Assembly: GCA_018806985.1 (NCBI GenBank)
Contig: JADANN010000463.1
Coordinates: 1,054,001 to 1,118,000 of the forward strand
Direction: 5' to 3'
Length of the DNA stretch: 64,000 bases
DNA from: Angiostrongylus vasorum
Lineage: Eukaryota > Nematoda > Chromadorea > Rhabditida > Metastrongylidae
The notes beneath the pieces were generated by a model that did not search any database, had not been told where the DNA came from, and was given only the letters and a program-made list of their open reading frames with translations. The translations under genes and the position numbers were made by a program. Positions 40,301 through 49,375 of the stretch are shown here, piece after piece (within the stretch, counting starts at the first letter, position 1; each line of letters starts with the position of its first letter).

Positions 40301-42166
40301 CTGGAATCCCGAGGACAGCCTGGCCAAAGTCTGCCCGAGGTCTTCACCATCAGAGGCAGTCGCAGCTTTTGTAGATCAGAGGGAGATCTGCCACCATGCG
40401 ACTTTCATACCACGACGGTGGTGGATCCTGATATTGGTTTACTCATAGCTAGGCTTCCTGATGGAAACGCCGGACTCCTTCTCAGCTTGGGAAACCCTGC
40501 CAGGGGATGTGAATACCCGCTGTACATCGCAGTCTAAACCCAGGTACACCTCGCAGCCACGATGAGGCGATAAACCGTGGAAGGGCACCTCATTTATCCC
40601 TCGTCAATCACCTGAGGTGTTTATTTCGCTCGCCAAAGAAACGAAGACCTTGACACTTTTAGTACAATGTCTGTTTCGCTTTCACTGGTGGAAGCGATGC
40701 CAGAGGTTGCATGAAACCTGGCGGCTTGCATATGTTATGTCTTACTTGTAAATGTTGAGTGGTTTTTTGTAAATTATGAACCACTACTAATGTGCAGTGC
40801 GTAATAACAGTAATAGTAGGGTAAAGCTATCGGCATAGATCAATCCCTGACCGATAAGCCATGCATCCGATTTCATTAAGCATCGCTAGAGGTGATTGAA
40901 TGCATATCTGGCCCGTAGAATACTCGCGATGGCCTACCAATGTATCGAGCCAGTGCTGCTATCCTCCTAGACAAGTTTGGCGCAATTTGCCGACCCCACG
41001 AGGACGGAAGGCTAGGCGAGCGTGGGCGAAGACCAATCCCATGTTTATTGCACGGCGCTTCTGAGCACTGGGTCACACGCACCCTCAGCGTAATAGTATA
41101 GACTCCCGAATCCGACAAGCTGGTCAAAAAATCTATATGACGCATCTGAGTTGACGCAGGTTCCTTTCTAGTGAACACACATTTTCGTAGTTGGGTTTAT
41201 TAGCACTCGAGATTTTCTAGTAGACGACTTTGTCTCCCGAAAGCGCAAAAAAAAACGCGTCATAACGTCCTTTTGGCGCAGTTTTAGGCTGTCGAATTAC
41301 TATACTGCTTCTTTGTTGTCTAACCTTTCTTCATGTGTCAATATACGTTCATTTTCTTGTCGGTGACACAATGAGACTAGGAGAGTAACATTCCCCTGCC
41401 TTTATTGAATCCATAATACATCTAATAAATCAATCCTGTTAACGTACAATTTTCGTAGACGGTTTCTTCGGGGAAGTAGAACAAACGTACTGTTTGTGCG
41501 AATTCGTACCCACAATATTAAGATAAAATGTAGAGTGAAGCCTGTTAACATAGAGCATAAATCAATGAAAGATAAATAAAATCATATTGGCTATGGAAAC
41601 GGCAGGGAATTTTCATATTACAAAATGAGACTTTCCATTCTGAATAACGACTAGTGAACTGTCGATATATTTCTTACCCTAAATCGGAGCTCAGTGATTT
41701 ACACAAGGGAAACATTAAGACAATGGAACTGCGATACTCTCCGTATCATTTGAGTGGATGGAATCTACGACCTCTTGACTAAAAGGTTGTGCTTAGCCGT
41801 GTCACGTAATGACTACAGTAGTGGTAGAGGCAAATTTGAAGCGATTAGAATAATAGGAAGAAGGAGATCGCTAAACAAATGATTTCTGCACCAACACGAC
41901 TTGTTAACTTATGCTTTTTGTTCTATTTCATTTATTTTATCCAGATGTTTTTTGAATTACAGGACGAACGAGATGTGGTTTTCCCTCACTTGCGATTAAC
42001 CACTGCAATAATTCCTGAAGAAGGAGAACTGCAAAAATTGACTGGTGACGAATACACTTTCGTCTTCGCCAACCCTAACCTCTATTTTATAACAAGGCTA
42101 GAATATGGCATTGCAGTGGTTTAGGCAACTTCTAGCCGAGATAGATATAAATTGGGCAACAATAAA
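34311..42166 (+). CDS. Candidate GOLD-domain protein gene, three coding exons
   Basis: Exon 1: 34311-34417, acceptor CCTATTCAG, ATG at 34343, starting MSTRRYQPYKHYEFQGIQRP, donor GTAGCA. Exon 2: 38739-38852, acceptor ATATTTAG, DIWPCERFTVSVTVPEGKKL then LWDFTTRGEIEFFVHKGK, donor GTTGGT. Exon 3: 41963-42124, acceptor AATTACAG, DERDVVFPHLRLTTAIIPEE, YTFVFANPNLYFITRLEYGI, stop, and AATAAA at 42161. All junctions are phase 0, giving 116 residues. Exon 2 has the GOLD hallmark 'VP.G..L.W.F.T.G.I.F' and exon 3 the 'PEEGEL...YTF.F.NPN' half, as in SEC14-like/CRAL-TRIO-GOLD proteins of trafficking and lipid binding. No CRAL-TRIO exon was seen. Exon 1 may belong to another gene; the GOLD call for exons 2-3 is firmer. 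Introns are 4.3 and 3.1 kb of repeats. Confidence 0.5.
34610..34915 (+). mobile_element. RTE-A linker fragment
   Basis: In broken frames the plus strand reads ESPKVTKRLMSPETFELKCK, corresponding to the RTE-A linker (ESSKVTKRRLSPDALELLRQ on the minus strand at 5247-5002). The adjacent 'cgagctacagacaaccgcca' and 'tccgagcttacaaaacaatg' keep the match going. Confidence 0.7.
34970..35110 (-). mobile_element. Penelope-like terminal fragment with hammerhead-like motif
   Basis: Related to 2657-2794 ('ttgttgagctgatgcgaggt', GTTGTT stretch). On the minus strand at 35099-35064: GGCT, CTGAGGA (consensus core with N7 = G), a degraded stem II, GAAA, ACGTC, AGCC. AGCC pairs perfectly with GGCT, a compensated version of AGCT/GGCT. 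Confidence 0.55.
35111..35495. other. No recognised feature; possible RTE remnant
   Basis: 35230-35470 contains text such as 'cggttctccctttcggtgaa' resembling the RTE-A linker/RT junction near 4850, but it is too diverged to be firm. Confidence 0.35.
35500..36040. repeat. F4 fold-back element, complete
   Basis: Left arm 'ggcagggtattaagcgaaat', 'acaaccacaacgttgctgag' to 'gtggggaacgaacgcgctat'. Right arm ends 'cacctgcggtacggagtttt', 'gcaagtatctcagcaacgtt'. A further inverted arm (35695-35800) lies between them, so this copy has three arm segments. Confidence 0.7.
36045..37330 (+). mobile_element. RTE-A LINE 3' half
   Basis: Plus-strand RT to C-terminus. The frame near 36165 gives the fingers ('gatggaccacatccc'); near 36480-36530 a 'cttgctgatgat' stretch encodes the F-A-D-D box in decayed form. 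The open frame 36622-36906 covers the C-terminal region (MFMKNGLVSYALFALNGTNI, SYIYLGREINMMNDLAPELK). It ends with 'caacgggactacaggtgaaa'. Several frameshifts. Confidence 0.82.
37365..37730 (-). repeat. S3 SINE-like repeat, antisense
   Basis: From 'cactggttgtgcggacccta' (3' end) to 'ctcacgatgaggcggtaaac' (5' end). It follows the RTE-A copy directly. Confidence 0.8.
37735..38080. repeat. F4 element, diverged
   Basis: 'aaactcagcttagctggcat', 'gtagctggcgattgctgagg', 'gagaaactggcagagagaaa' and the end 'acataacaccctggcatgaa' are diverged F4 landmarks. Confidence 0.55.
38420..38605 (-). repeat. S1 SINE body, antisense, diverged
   Basis: 'ccttccaactttttctgcgt', 'gaattcggctgctgtttgcg' and 'ttcgtcacgaatgtcgttga' match the S1 body with many changes. 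It lies in the long first intron of the GOLD-type gene. Confidence 0.5.
39395..39990. repeat. F4 fold-back element, complete
   Basis: Left arm 39425-39545, second arm 39545-39740 with 'cgcgttcgttccccaccgca', and a repeated tRNA-like right end 39860-39970 ('gacccgcatggtgtcgcggt' and 'gcgcgttcgttcccccac'). It looks like a compound of two F4 units in the GOLD-type gene intron. Confidence 0.7.
40205..40585 (-). repeat. S3 SINE-like repeat, antisense
   Basis: 'gacacttgaatgccccgtcc' is the antisense 3' end with a short tail remnant; the 5' end is 'cgcagccacgatgaggcgat'. Confidence 0.82.
40818..41090 (-). repeat. S2 SINE, antisense
   Basis: 'gatcaatccctgaccgataa' to the head 'gcactgggtcacacgcaccc'. 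The B box is degenerate ('agaccaatccca'). Confidence 0.7.
41091..41940. other. Intronic or intergenic, nothing recognised
   Basis: AT-rich stretch between the S2 SINE and the last GOLD-type exon; no repeat or exon recognised. Confidence 0.4.
42161..42166 (+). terminator. Polyadenylation signal AATAAA
   Basis: Lies 37 bases after the stop of the GOLD-type exon (42124), at the usual distance for a nematode 3' UTR. Confidence 0.5.
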
Positions 42167-42169
42167 TCT

Positions 42170-43046
42170 TGTGTAAATATTACCGATTCTTGTTACCTAA
42201 AGTGTTACATGCAAATTAGATAACTACATAAATTTGGAAGAACAACACGAGCATACAAAAATTTCACTTTGTGCGTTGTCAATTCAGTATATATTCCCGC
42301 TAAATACTCACTGCGAAAAATTCTGACAGAAGTGGGAGTAGAGAGCATACCTTGAAAATTAAGAGAATGGAAAATTAAAAGCAATATCTAAAGTCTACAA
42401 GATGCCTCACCATCTGAGTCGTCGGTGGAACGCCTTCGAATCTATCCCATACTTCGCCTCAGCCCAACAAGTCCTTTTTTCTACAGTATCGAAATCATTA
42501 TCGTGAAATTTATGAGTAAGTCGTGGTGGATGACTTAAATTCTAACTGTACAAAAGAGAGATTAAGGAAGAAAACCAGTGGATCCAGGAAAAAAAACCCA
42601 CTTCCTATAAGACTTGTCTGGGAGTGAAGTCACTGGAATTAAGAGAAATGCAGTAGATCCAACTGACAATAAAAAAAATCTTGTCAGAAACTTGCTCGCA
42701 ATACAAGAGACAAGTGATAGTGCTCAAAAGAAAAAAAGTGCTTGGAAAGGAGCATGTCAATTACCAATGGACTGCATATCATTTCATCGGCAAACAACAT
42801 GATGCCGATTGCACAGGAGCACCAATACCATGGATGAAAGCTCATTAACAAGAAAAAAAGTAGAGCAGTCATCATTGCCTTTCGATCGGGATTAGGATTG
42901 CTCCCTAAAAGCGAATCCACTCCTAACGTCACGAACTCGAAGCTAATACGTCAGTTTTCAAACAACGGACAATAAACTCAGCTAAGTGAAGTGGTTCTGG
43001 ACTTTAGACTCACGAAAAGCACTTCGTTGTATCGTTTTAAACATTG
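42170..43046. other. Intergenic, nothing recognised
   Basis: Between the AATAAA of the GOLD-type gene and the left edge of the tandem duplication. Short frames only. A-rich runs near 42590 and 42670. Confidence 0.4.
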
Positions 43047-43228
43047 TGTACAAAGTTGCGTTGCTTCTAATCTAAAACTTGCGTTAAAGTTATCGAAGTT
43101 TTAACCAATTGAACGAAACTTCAGACGGAGCTTGCGCTTGCAAAAACGATTCGTTGGGAAACACTATCGTGTTTGGAATGTGGGACAATGGCAAATAGCA
43201 ATAAGAGTTCATAATTTCAATGAGAACG

Positions 43229-43610
43229 ATACCGCTTCAACCCTTCAAATCTTTTCGTTTTCAACATACTATATTTAAAATTAACAACAGGTAGAAAATA
43301 TCGCTATCTACAATATGGATTTCTGCGCTGTGATACCAGTGATACTTGGGAAATTTGTTTAACGAGGACTAACGTGCTCTCTGCACGGAAAGGTTCGACG
43401 ACTGCCAAAGACTCCAGGCCACGGACACAGCCAAATGTTTTGTAAATGCTGCTACAGCTCGACTTCTCGCAAATATTCAGTTCACCACAATGGGAAGTAC
43501 ACCATACAAAACGAGACGGACACATGCGGAGCATGTACACTGGAAAGCAGAAAACTTGCCGAAAAAATGTTACAGTAATCCTGGAAACAGTAAGAAACTG
43601 AATAGGTAGT
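43229..43610 (+). pseudogene. Copy-1 counterpart of the Cys-containing frame, frameshifted
   Basis: Same sequence as 54947-55339 but with extra bases at 'ggaaaggttcg' (near 43390) and 'ggaaagcag' (near 43551), and a four-base shortfall near 43568. These are homopolymer-type changes that could be sequencing errors. Confidence 0.3.
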
Positions 43611-44804
43611 GTTTCGTATACTTGCGCAGACGAGGCACGTAGACACAATTCACAGTACTAAATCTGAGACCATTTACTCTTCGTTCTGACAAAGTAAATT
43701 CACAATTTGCAAAGTACCAAGAATAAGTGATGACAGCGTTGCATCTTTGGATGAGCTCAATGCATGATCTTGATAACCTGGTGACGAGCGTAAAGGATCA
43801 CAGAGGAAAAGAAAGATCTCTTAGTAATGTAATAGGTCATTCGTCAACGTATTGACATCAAACCCTACATTTATATTATAAAAAATGTGTACCATGATAT
43901 TTGCCATTCACAAGAGATTTTTATTTATGATAACAGTAAAGCAGTACATGTTCCTGAACAAAAAAAGGAACTCATCAACCATCGTAGTGAAGTTCCAGCA
44001 GGTCGCATTGCTGTTTTGAAATTCTTCTTGAAAGGAACGACTGATAGATAAAGAGGAGGTGGTTTGAAACAAAATGGGGATACATTATTTGAAATCAGAC
44101 CCCAGCATGAATATCAGCATCCTTGGTCAGGAACTCAGCATCAAGCTTCGGACGTTCACTAGACATGAGCTCAACATGAAGCCGGTCCGATGACTGAATA
44201 CGTGGCGATATCTCGGCGACTGTTCATCATAGGTAGCACATTATTAGAATATCGACCGCGGCCCTCGTCTCTCTTCGTTCTTATCAGCACTCTCTACAGT
44301 TGTAGAAGCGCATGTGCTTCGCTTGTGCTAAAAATCTCAATGATCCGCATTCTCTTCTCCAACAGCCTTCCGTGCCAGAAGCACAATGGTGCTTTTCGGC
44401 CAACGAGTATAAAATCATACGGTTATCGCTTAACTTTTTGTCAGCCTCTGAACCCGTTGATGTAAAACTAGTGAATACATGCAAACAGGAAAAACAAAAA
44501 AAACAAACTATTTTATATGAGATGCTAACCAGTCAACTCTACTGCGTTTTACGTTTTATTACTACACAGTGTACAGATCTCTGCAGAGATGGCAAGTGAT
44601 CCTCTTTACGACACTTGCAATAATGTGCTGCTCAATCACAAGCTGTGAGCTGATTAAATTACCTCTTCGTGAAACGAATTCCCGTAAAATAGGATACTCA
44701 TCTCTCCAATAGTTTTTTGGCCTTGTAACTATTCATACCTAGTTTTGGTATATTAATGTGAAATTGTTCAACACTGCTAGTATTCGAGGGCAATTTCCAG
44801 GGTC

Positions 44805-45068
44805 ATGAGAACAAATGAGACCTATTTTCTAAAGCTTTCTTATCGTCCCTTTGACGGACTATTCAGTGAAATAAGACATTACATCACTTCTAGGTGTTGT
44901 TGGGCGACTGACATGAAGAGTCAATTATTTGTTAATGAGTTAATTAATTGTAAATGGCATAAGCAAACTTTTGCCCAGTTTCTTGGTCATGTAGTTAACT
45001 CTATTCTAGGCAATTCAAACAAAAATGAAGGCCTTCTCCACATTTTTTTAGTTGTGCTGAAGAAATAA
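44805..45068 (+). CDS. Hypothetical 87-residue frame, copy 1
   Basis: Starts MRTNETYFLKLSYRPFDGLF and ends GLLHIFLVVLKK, identical in both copies. There is no recognised motif, and the opposite strand is also open over part of it, so it may be non-coding. Confidence 0.2.
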   Translation: MRTNETYFLKLSYRPFDGLFSEIRHYITSRCCWATDMKSQLFVNELINCKWHKQTFAQFLGHVVNSILGNSNKNEGLLHIFLVVLKK

Positions 45069-45298
45069 TGCCTCATCGATAGCTTATTCCTCCAATGGGA
45101 GCGATCAACTGATTGCTCGTTCGTTCTTGGCAAAATGATTACTTTCCTTGGAAAAATGCCCTTGCATGACCAGTTCGGCGTATAAGCCTGACTATTACAG
45201 TATTCGAAATGACCCCCCACAATTTTGTTATTTCCCCTAGCAATGTGGTAGTGTGGAGCTCCAGTGCAAAAATTGATGCGATGAAATTCCTATGAACA

Positions 45299-45581
45299 AG
45301 TAAAACCGAGGAAAAAACCAAAAAAAACCAAGGAAACCAGTAAACCAATACCAGGATCCGCCACCGTCCCCCGTATCAAAGTCGCGAGGTGGCAAATCTC
45401 CCTCTGATCCACAGAAGCTGCGACTGTTTGTGGTGGTGAAGACCTGGGGCAGATTTTGGTCAGGCTAACCTCGTGATTCCAGGGAACCACAATGGCTTAC
45501 CAACAAATCTCCGATAAATGGTGATTATGCTGGGGCCCGCACAACCAGTGAGGACGGGCCGCTCAAGTGTCAAGTGCCAAG
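45299..45581 (+). repeat. S3 SINE-like insertion with 17-bp target-site duplication, copy 1
   Basis: Flanked by TGAAATTCCTATGAACA at 45282-45298 and 45582-45598. The insert carries the S3 3' region and the tail 'caagtgtcaagtgccaag'. Its 5' part is truncated and starts with an A-rich 'accgaggaaaaaaccaaaaa', unlike other S3 copies. Confidence 0.85.
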
Positions 45582-45603
45582 TGAAATTCCTATGAACACT
45601 TAA

Positions 45604-45768
45604 GCACATCGTTCGACAATTACTGAAGAATATTCCCAGATGTTGGACGGTGTGCTAAATTTGGATGGATTGTCTGTAAAGTCAACAAATAAACTTTGCA
45701 ACAATGAAGGGTTTCTAGAAGTGTTTGATCAACAATCGGATAGGAGTCGTTTTTCAACGCGACCATGA
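45604..45768 (+). CDS. Candidate exon, unrecognised, copy 1
   Basis: A 54-codon frame to a TGA, starting just after 'cacttaag': AHRSTITEEYSQMLDGVLNL, DGLSVKSTNKLCNNEGFLEV, FDQQSDRSRFSTRP. Codon and residue composition look protein-like and no ATG is needed if it is internal or terminal. The S3 SINE lies immediately upstream. The counterpart in copy 2 is 57328-57492. Confidence 0.3.
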   Translation, partial: AHRSTITEEYSQMLDGVLNLDGLSVKSTNKLCNNEGFLEVFDQQSDRSRFSTRP

Positions 45769-45989
45769 TCTATTATAGAAAACGACGGTACACAGTTCGT
45801 CGTTACGAGATCCTCTCATATTCTACTGTTTTCCTTTCGATGATTACATGGTAGACTCAGAGCGGAGTGCAGTCAATAGGTAACTTATAGGGACGAAGCA
45901 AATATGCCAAAAAATTGCAGAAGAGAGGGAGAGAATCACCAGATCTCCAACTAATTCCAACCAACAATTTGCAATTGACAATGTTTACT

Positions 45990-46430
45990 CTCTATTTGCT
46001 GCCTACTATAATTTTTTAACGGCAGGGTATGATGCGAAATACAACCACAGTGATATTGAGATAATTGCAAAACTCCGGACGGCAGGTGTCTGCGGTGGGG
46101 AACGAACGCGATGTTGCCCCTATCCGGGGGGCTAACGCGCTCACCACCACACCATACGAGTCCCTTCGTTCTGTCTGCCTCTCGGCTATTTCTACTGACC
46201 AGTGCCATCAGTAATCACCCGTCAGGATGATTTGTCTGATTGATGGGATTGATCTGGGTGGATAGCACTGATCGATAGAACTGGCTGAGAGACAGGCGAA
46301 ACGAAGAACCCGCAACGTGTTGTGGTGAGCGCGTTAGCCTCGGAAAGGGTTCGTTCCCCACCACGGACACCTGCGGTCCGGAGTCTTGCAAATATCTCAG
46401 CAATATTGTGCTTGTAATTTTCAACTGTTT
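45990..46430. repeat. F4 fold-back element, complete, copy 1
   Basis: Left arm 'ggcagggtatgatgcgaaat', 'gtgtctgcggtggggaacga', antisense tRNA-like head 46125-46170. Right arm: 'ctgagagacaggcgaaacga', 'gtgttgtggtgagcgcgtta' (A-box-like), 'ggttcgttccccacc' (B-box-like), 'cacctgcggtccggagtctt'. The arms are about 160 bases with a spacer of about 80. Confidence 0.8.
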
Positions 46431-46796
46431 GCAAATTGGTTACTTTGTTGTGAGAATACCTTGAAGTTTCGCCTGGAAACCAATGCTTTTTAGAACACGT
46501 TCTCTTATTATTGCTTGTAAAATCTATGACAATATATTAGTGGAGAAGAAATTTTTTGCTCCAGACAAGTAATTCCGTATTTCATCGTCTTTATTTCGGA
46601 GACCCCAGGATTCTATTCATCGCTAATTCGTAGTTGAAGCTCTTCTGTTCACAACAGATGAGGAATTCCTTCAGTGCAGCGAAACAAAATAAACCACATC
46701 ATAGTAAGTCGAACGTAATACCTTATCAAAACGTTACAGATGGCTACAAGACCGACTTTCATCGAAAGCCTGCAAGGATAATCAACATTTTTCTAG

Positions 46797-46925
46797 ATTG
46801 TTGAGATAGCACTGGATGGCCAGAAAAAAAAGATTTATATCTGTCGCCGTTTCGATGTCTCCGTCCTACTCAGAACTGAATTGATCGACGCCAATGGTTC
46901 ACGCTCATTGGCTCAGGTGGTCGAT
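46797..46925 (+). CDS. Candidate internal exon with strong splice sites, copy 1
   Basis: Acceptor ATTTTTCTAG at 46787-46796 and a consensus donor GTAAGT at 46926. The 43 codons between are open in phase 0: IVEIALDGQKKKIYICRRFD, VSVLLRTELIDANGSRSLAQ, VVD. This is the best-bounded exon in the duplicated block. It could join the phase-0 exon at 50368 across an intron holding the RTE-A element. No family recognised. Confidence 0.45.
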
Positions 46926-47429
46926 GTAAGTAGGGTATCCGTAGTTGCATCAAATCGAATCCACTGATGTCGACCACCATTTGAATGAAGAATCTCTCTC
47001 GACGGTGCTTTTTTATACAGGACAGATGTTGATCTATTGTCGCGCACTCAAATATGACCTTTTTTGGTTGAGTACTATCCTGTAGCGGTGACTACTTTCA
47101 TTAGCGGTGCTTTGCGAAGGTGACGCCTTAAAAACCAATTTTCATTAAATTTCGGCAGGAATAATCTAGATTTTTTCCAGGAAAAAAGACAAGGACGACG
47201 AAACCTTAGCTTAAATAAATCTTTTTTTGGCAAAATGCCGATCCCGTCTAGCATATTGCTTTACGCTGGATCGAATACTGGCCTCTTTCGCGCAATATTC
47301 CTGTTTTGTTCGAAAACGAGATACCGAAGGACAGCTCAAGCGAGGAAATCCCAAAACTATCAGAGTTGCTCATATCTTCAGCCAGCATCTAAGGAAATAT
47401 TTTCTCGACGATACCAACAAAGGAATGCA

Positions 47430-47555
47430 AAGCTATCACACAAGTTATCTCACAGGTGATCAATCGTCAGCATAAAATTGGACTTGACCTCTGGAAAATC
47501 TATCACTGCTCCACATGAACACACTGGTTTAGTTTTCACAAATTACTCATCGACT
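47430..47555 (+). repeat. Short direct repeat flanking the RTE-A/S2 block
   Basis: Similar to 49475-49600: 'cacaagttatctcacaggtg' against 'tacaagctatgttaccggtg', and 'aaaatctatcactgctccac' against 'aaaatctaccactgcttcat'. About 75-80% by eye. It probably reflects an older local duplication into which the elements inserted. Confidence 0.5.
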
Positions 47556-47559
47556 TTCC

Positions 47560-49030
47560 CAGGTGACTGATAGGGGGGTTAATAGCAACCAAAAAGCGAC
47601 CTTTGCTCCCGTGAGACGCAGGTGGATCCGGGGTATGGACACCCTGCTTCTGCTGCGCCGATTTGGCACACACTTTCTGCATTTGCAAGGCGTATTCATG
47701 TATGCATGTGTGGGTGCGTTTTCGCTTATGCCGATTGTATTCTACGAGTCAGTTCGGCCACAAGCCTGCAATCAAGTGATGGGGAAGTATATAGGAGGCG
47801 GTCAGGAGTCGTCACCAACAAATAAGCACCATGTCCACTCTGGCAGAGCCTGGCAACCTACCCGTGAGTATACCCAGCCCTCACGTTCAGAGCCCAGTAA
47901 GCTACACGTGGGTATTAAAAAGCTAAAAAGAGTAAGAGAAACGAGCCTCATTTTCCTGACCCCCGAAAGAACCATCGATTCAGCAGCGTTGAGTAGGACG
48001 AGTACGGAGATGCTGCTAAAACCTCAGGGCCATTCTAAGCCTACTACATCGTAAACGACTAAGGTGACGGTCTTTATCTACAATGCACGCCCATCCACGA
48101 TAGAAGACTTGATCATGCAAGCAAGAAGAATAACATACGACGTCATCGGATTGGCCGAGACGAGACGACAGCAGCCATTGTTTATGACGATGAGAGTGGA
48201 AATCGATGGCCGGCAATTGCACCATCGTTGATTTGGTGATGAAATCGTTCTTGTAACATCAAACATTAGCCAAGAGGAACGAATGCTTGCCAACTTTGAT
48301 AAAACTTGTGGAAAAGTTACTCTTCGACATAATCTCACGAAAACGATGTTTATGAGGTACGGACTGGTTATGTATGCCCCATTCACGCTCCAGCGAACAA
48401 CCATCTTTAAGTGCTCCAGTTACATCTATCTAGGTCGGGAAATCAGCATGATGAACGACTTAGCTCCGCAGCTGAGCAGAAGGAAACGAACGCCTTTGCG
48501 AGCATTCAAGAGCATCGAGGAAGTAGTGAAGAGAACAAAGAACACCCCGGCTCCGTGCCTACGTTTTCGACTCAACGGTACTTCCTGCCCTAATGTATGC
48601 GTCAGAAACCTGGTCGCTGCGTAAGCAGGATGAAAGATCACTCAGCGTTATTCAACGCGCAGTCGAAAGAACCATGCGAGAAGTATCCCGTTTCACCTAA
48701 GTGAGAAAAAAGGATCCGGAGCTCCGACCCTGCATCAACGATCGAAAATCAAAGATGCAGTTCTGTACGCCAAACAGTTGATGATAAGGCGAGTTGGACA
48801 AGTAATGCGTACGAACGACAACCGATGGACAAGAGCCGTTAGTGACTGGATTTCCTTGAATGTCAAACGCACCGCAGGAAGATCATCAACTCGAAGGTCA
48901 GAGTTCTTCACGAAAACCTTGGATGAAAGGCATGAAGTACACGAGTCCCTAAAGAGAGTAGAACCCGCTGGGATACTCTAACAAGCGACAGGAAGAAGTG
49001 CAGGATTTAGTGGTGCCCGTTCGAGGCACT
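47560..49030 (+). mobile_element. Internally deleted RTE-A element, copy 1
   Basis: A 5' region (47560-48060) leads into the first 30 residues of the endonuclease (FIYNARPSTIEDLIMQARRI, TYDVIGLAE). The sequence then jumps at about 48175 straight to the RT catalytic region (VEIDGRQLHH ... FGDEIVLVTSNISQEERML, with the Asp-Asp of the RT box changed to Asp-Glu) and the C-terminus (SYIYLGREISMMNDLAPQLS). About two thirds of ORF2 is missing. The 3' end 'gacaggtggtacaaatggta' runs into (TA)n. Confidence 0.8.
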
Positions 49031-49049
49031 AGGAACGACAGGTGGTACA

Positions 49050-49052
49050 AAT

Positions 49053-49089
<37 letters not shown>

Positions 49090-49095
49090 GTGTAT
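49050..49095. repeat. (TA)n microsatellite between RTE-A and S2, copy 1
   Basis: Directly continues the RTE-A 3' end and ends at the S2 head. Confidence 0.9.
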
Positions 49096-49099
49096 ATAG

Positions 49100-49375
49100 A
49101 GGGGCTCGTGAAGCGCAGTGGTCGGAGGCGCCCTGCAACACACATGTGGAATCGATCCCTGCGCCCATGGTCCAGCACTCCTTCCATCCCTTTGGGTCGG
49201 CAGATTGGTACCAGACTTGTCTGGGAGGATAGCAACACTAGCCCGATATATCGGTAGGCCACCGCGAGCCATTGTAAAAGCCAGATATGCATTCAACCAT
49301 CTCCAAACGATGCTTAATGAAGTGGAATGCACAGCGTATCCCTCAAGGATTGATCAACGCAGAGACCTTTATCCT
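49100..49375 (+). repeat. S2 SINE, sense, copy 1
   Basis: Head GGGGCTCGTGAAGCGCAGTG, B-box-like GGAATCGATCCC, body 'ccagacttgtctgggaggat', end 'ggattgatcaacgcagagac'. Confidence 0.8.
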
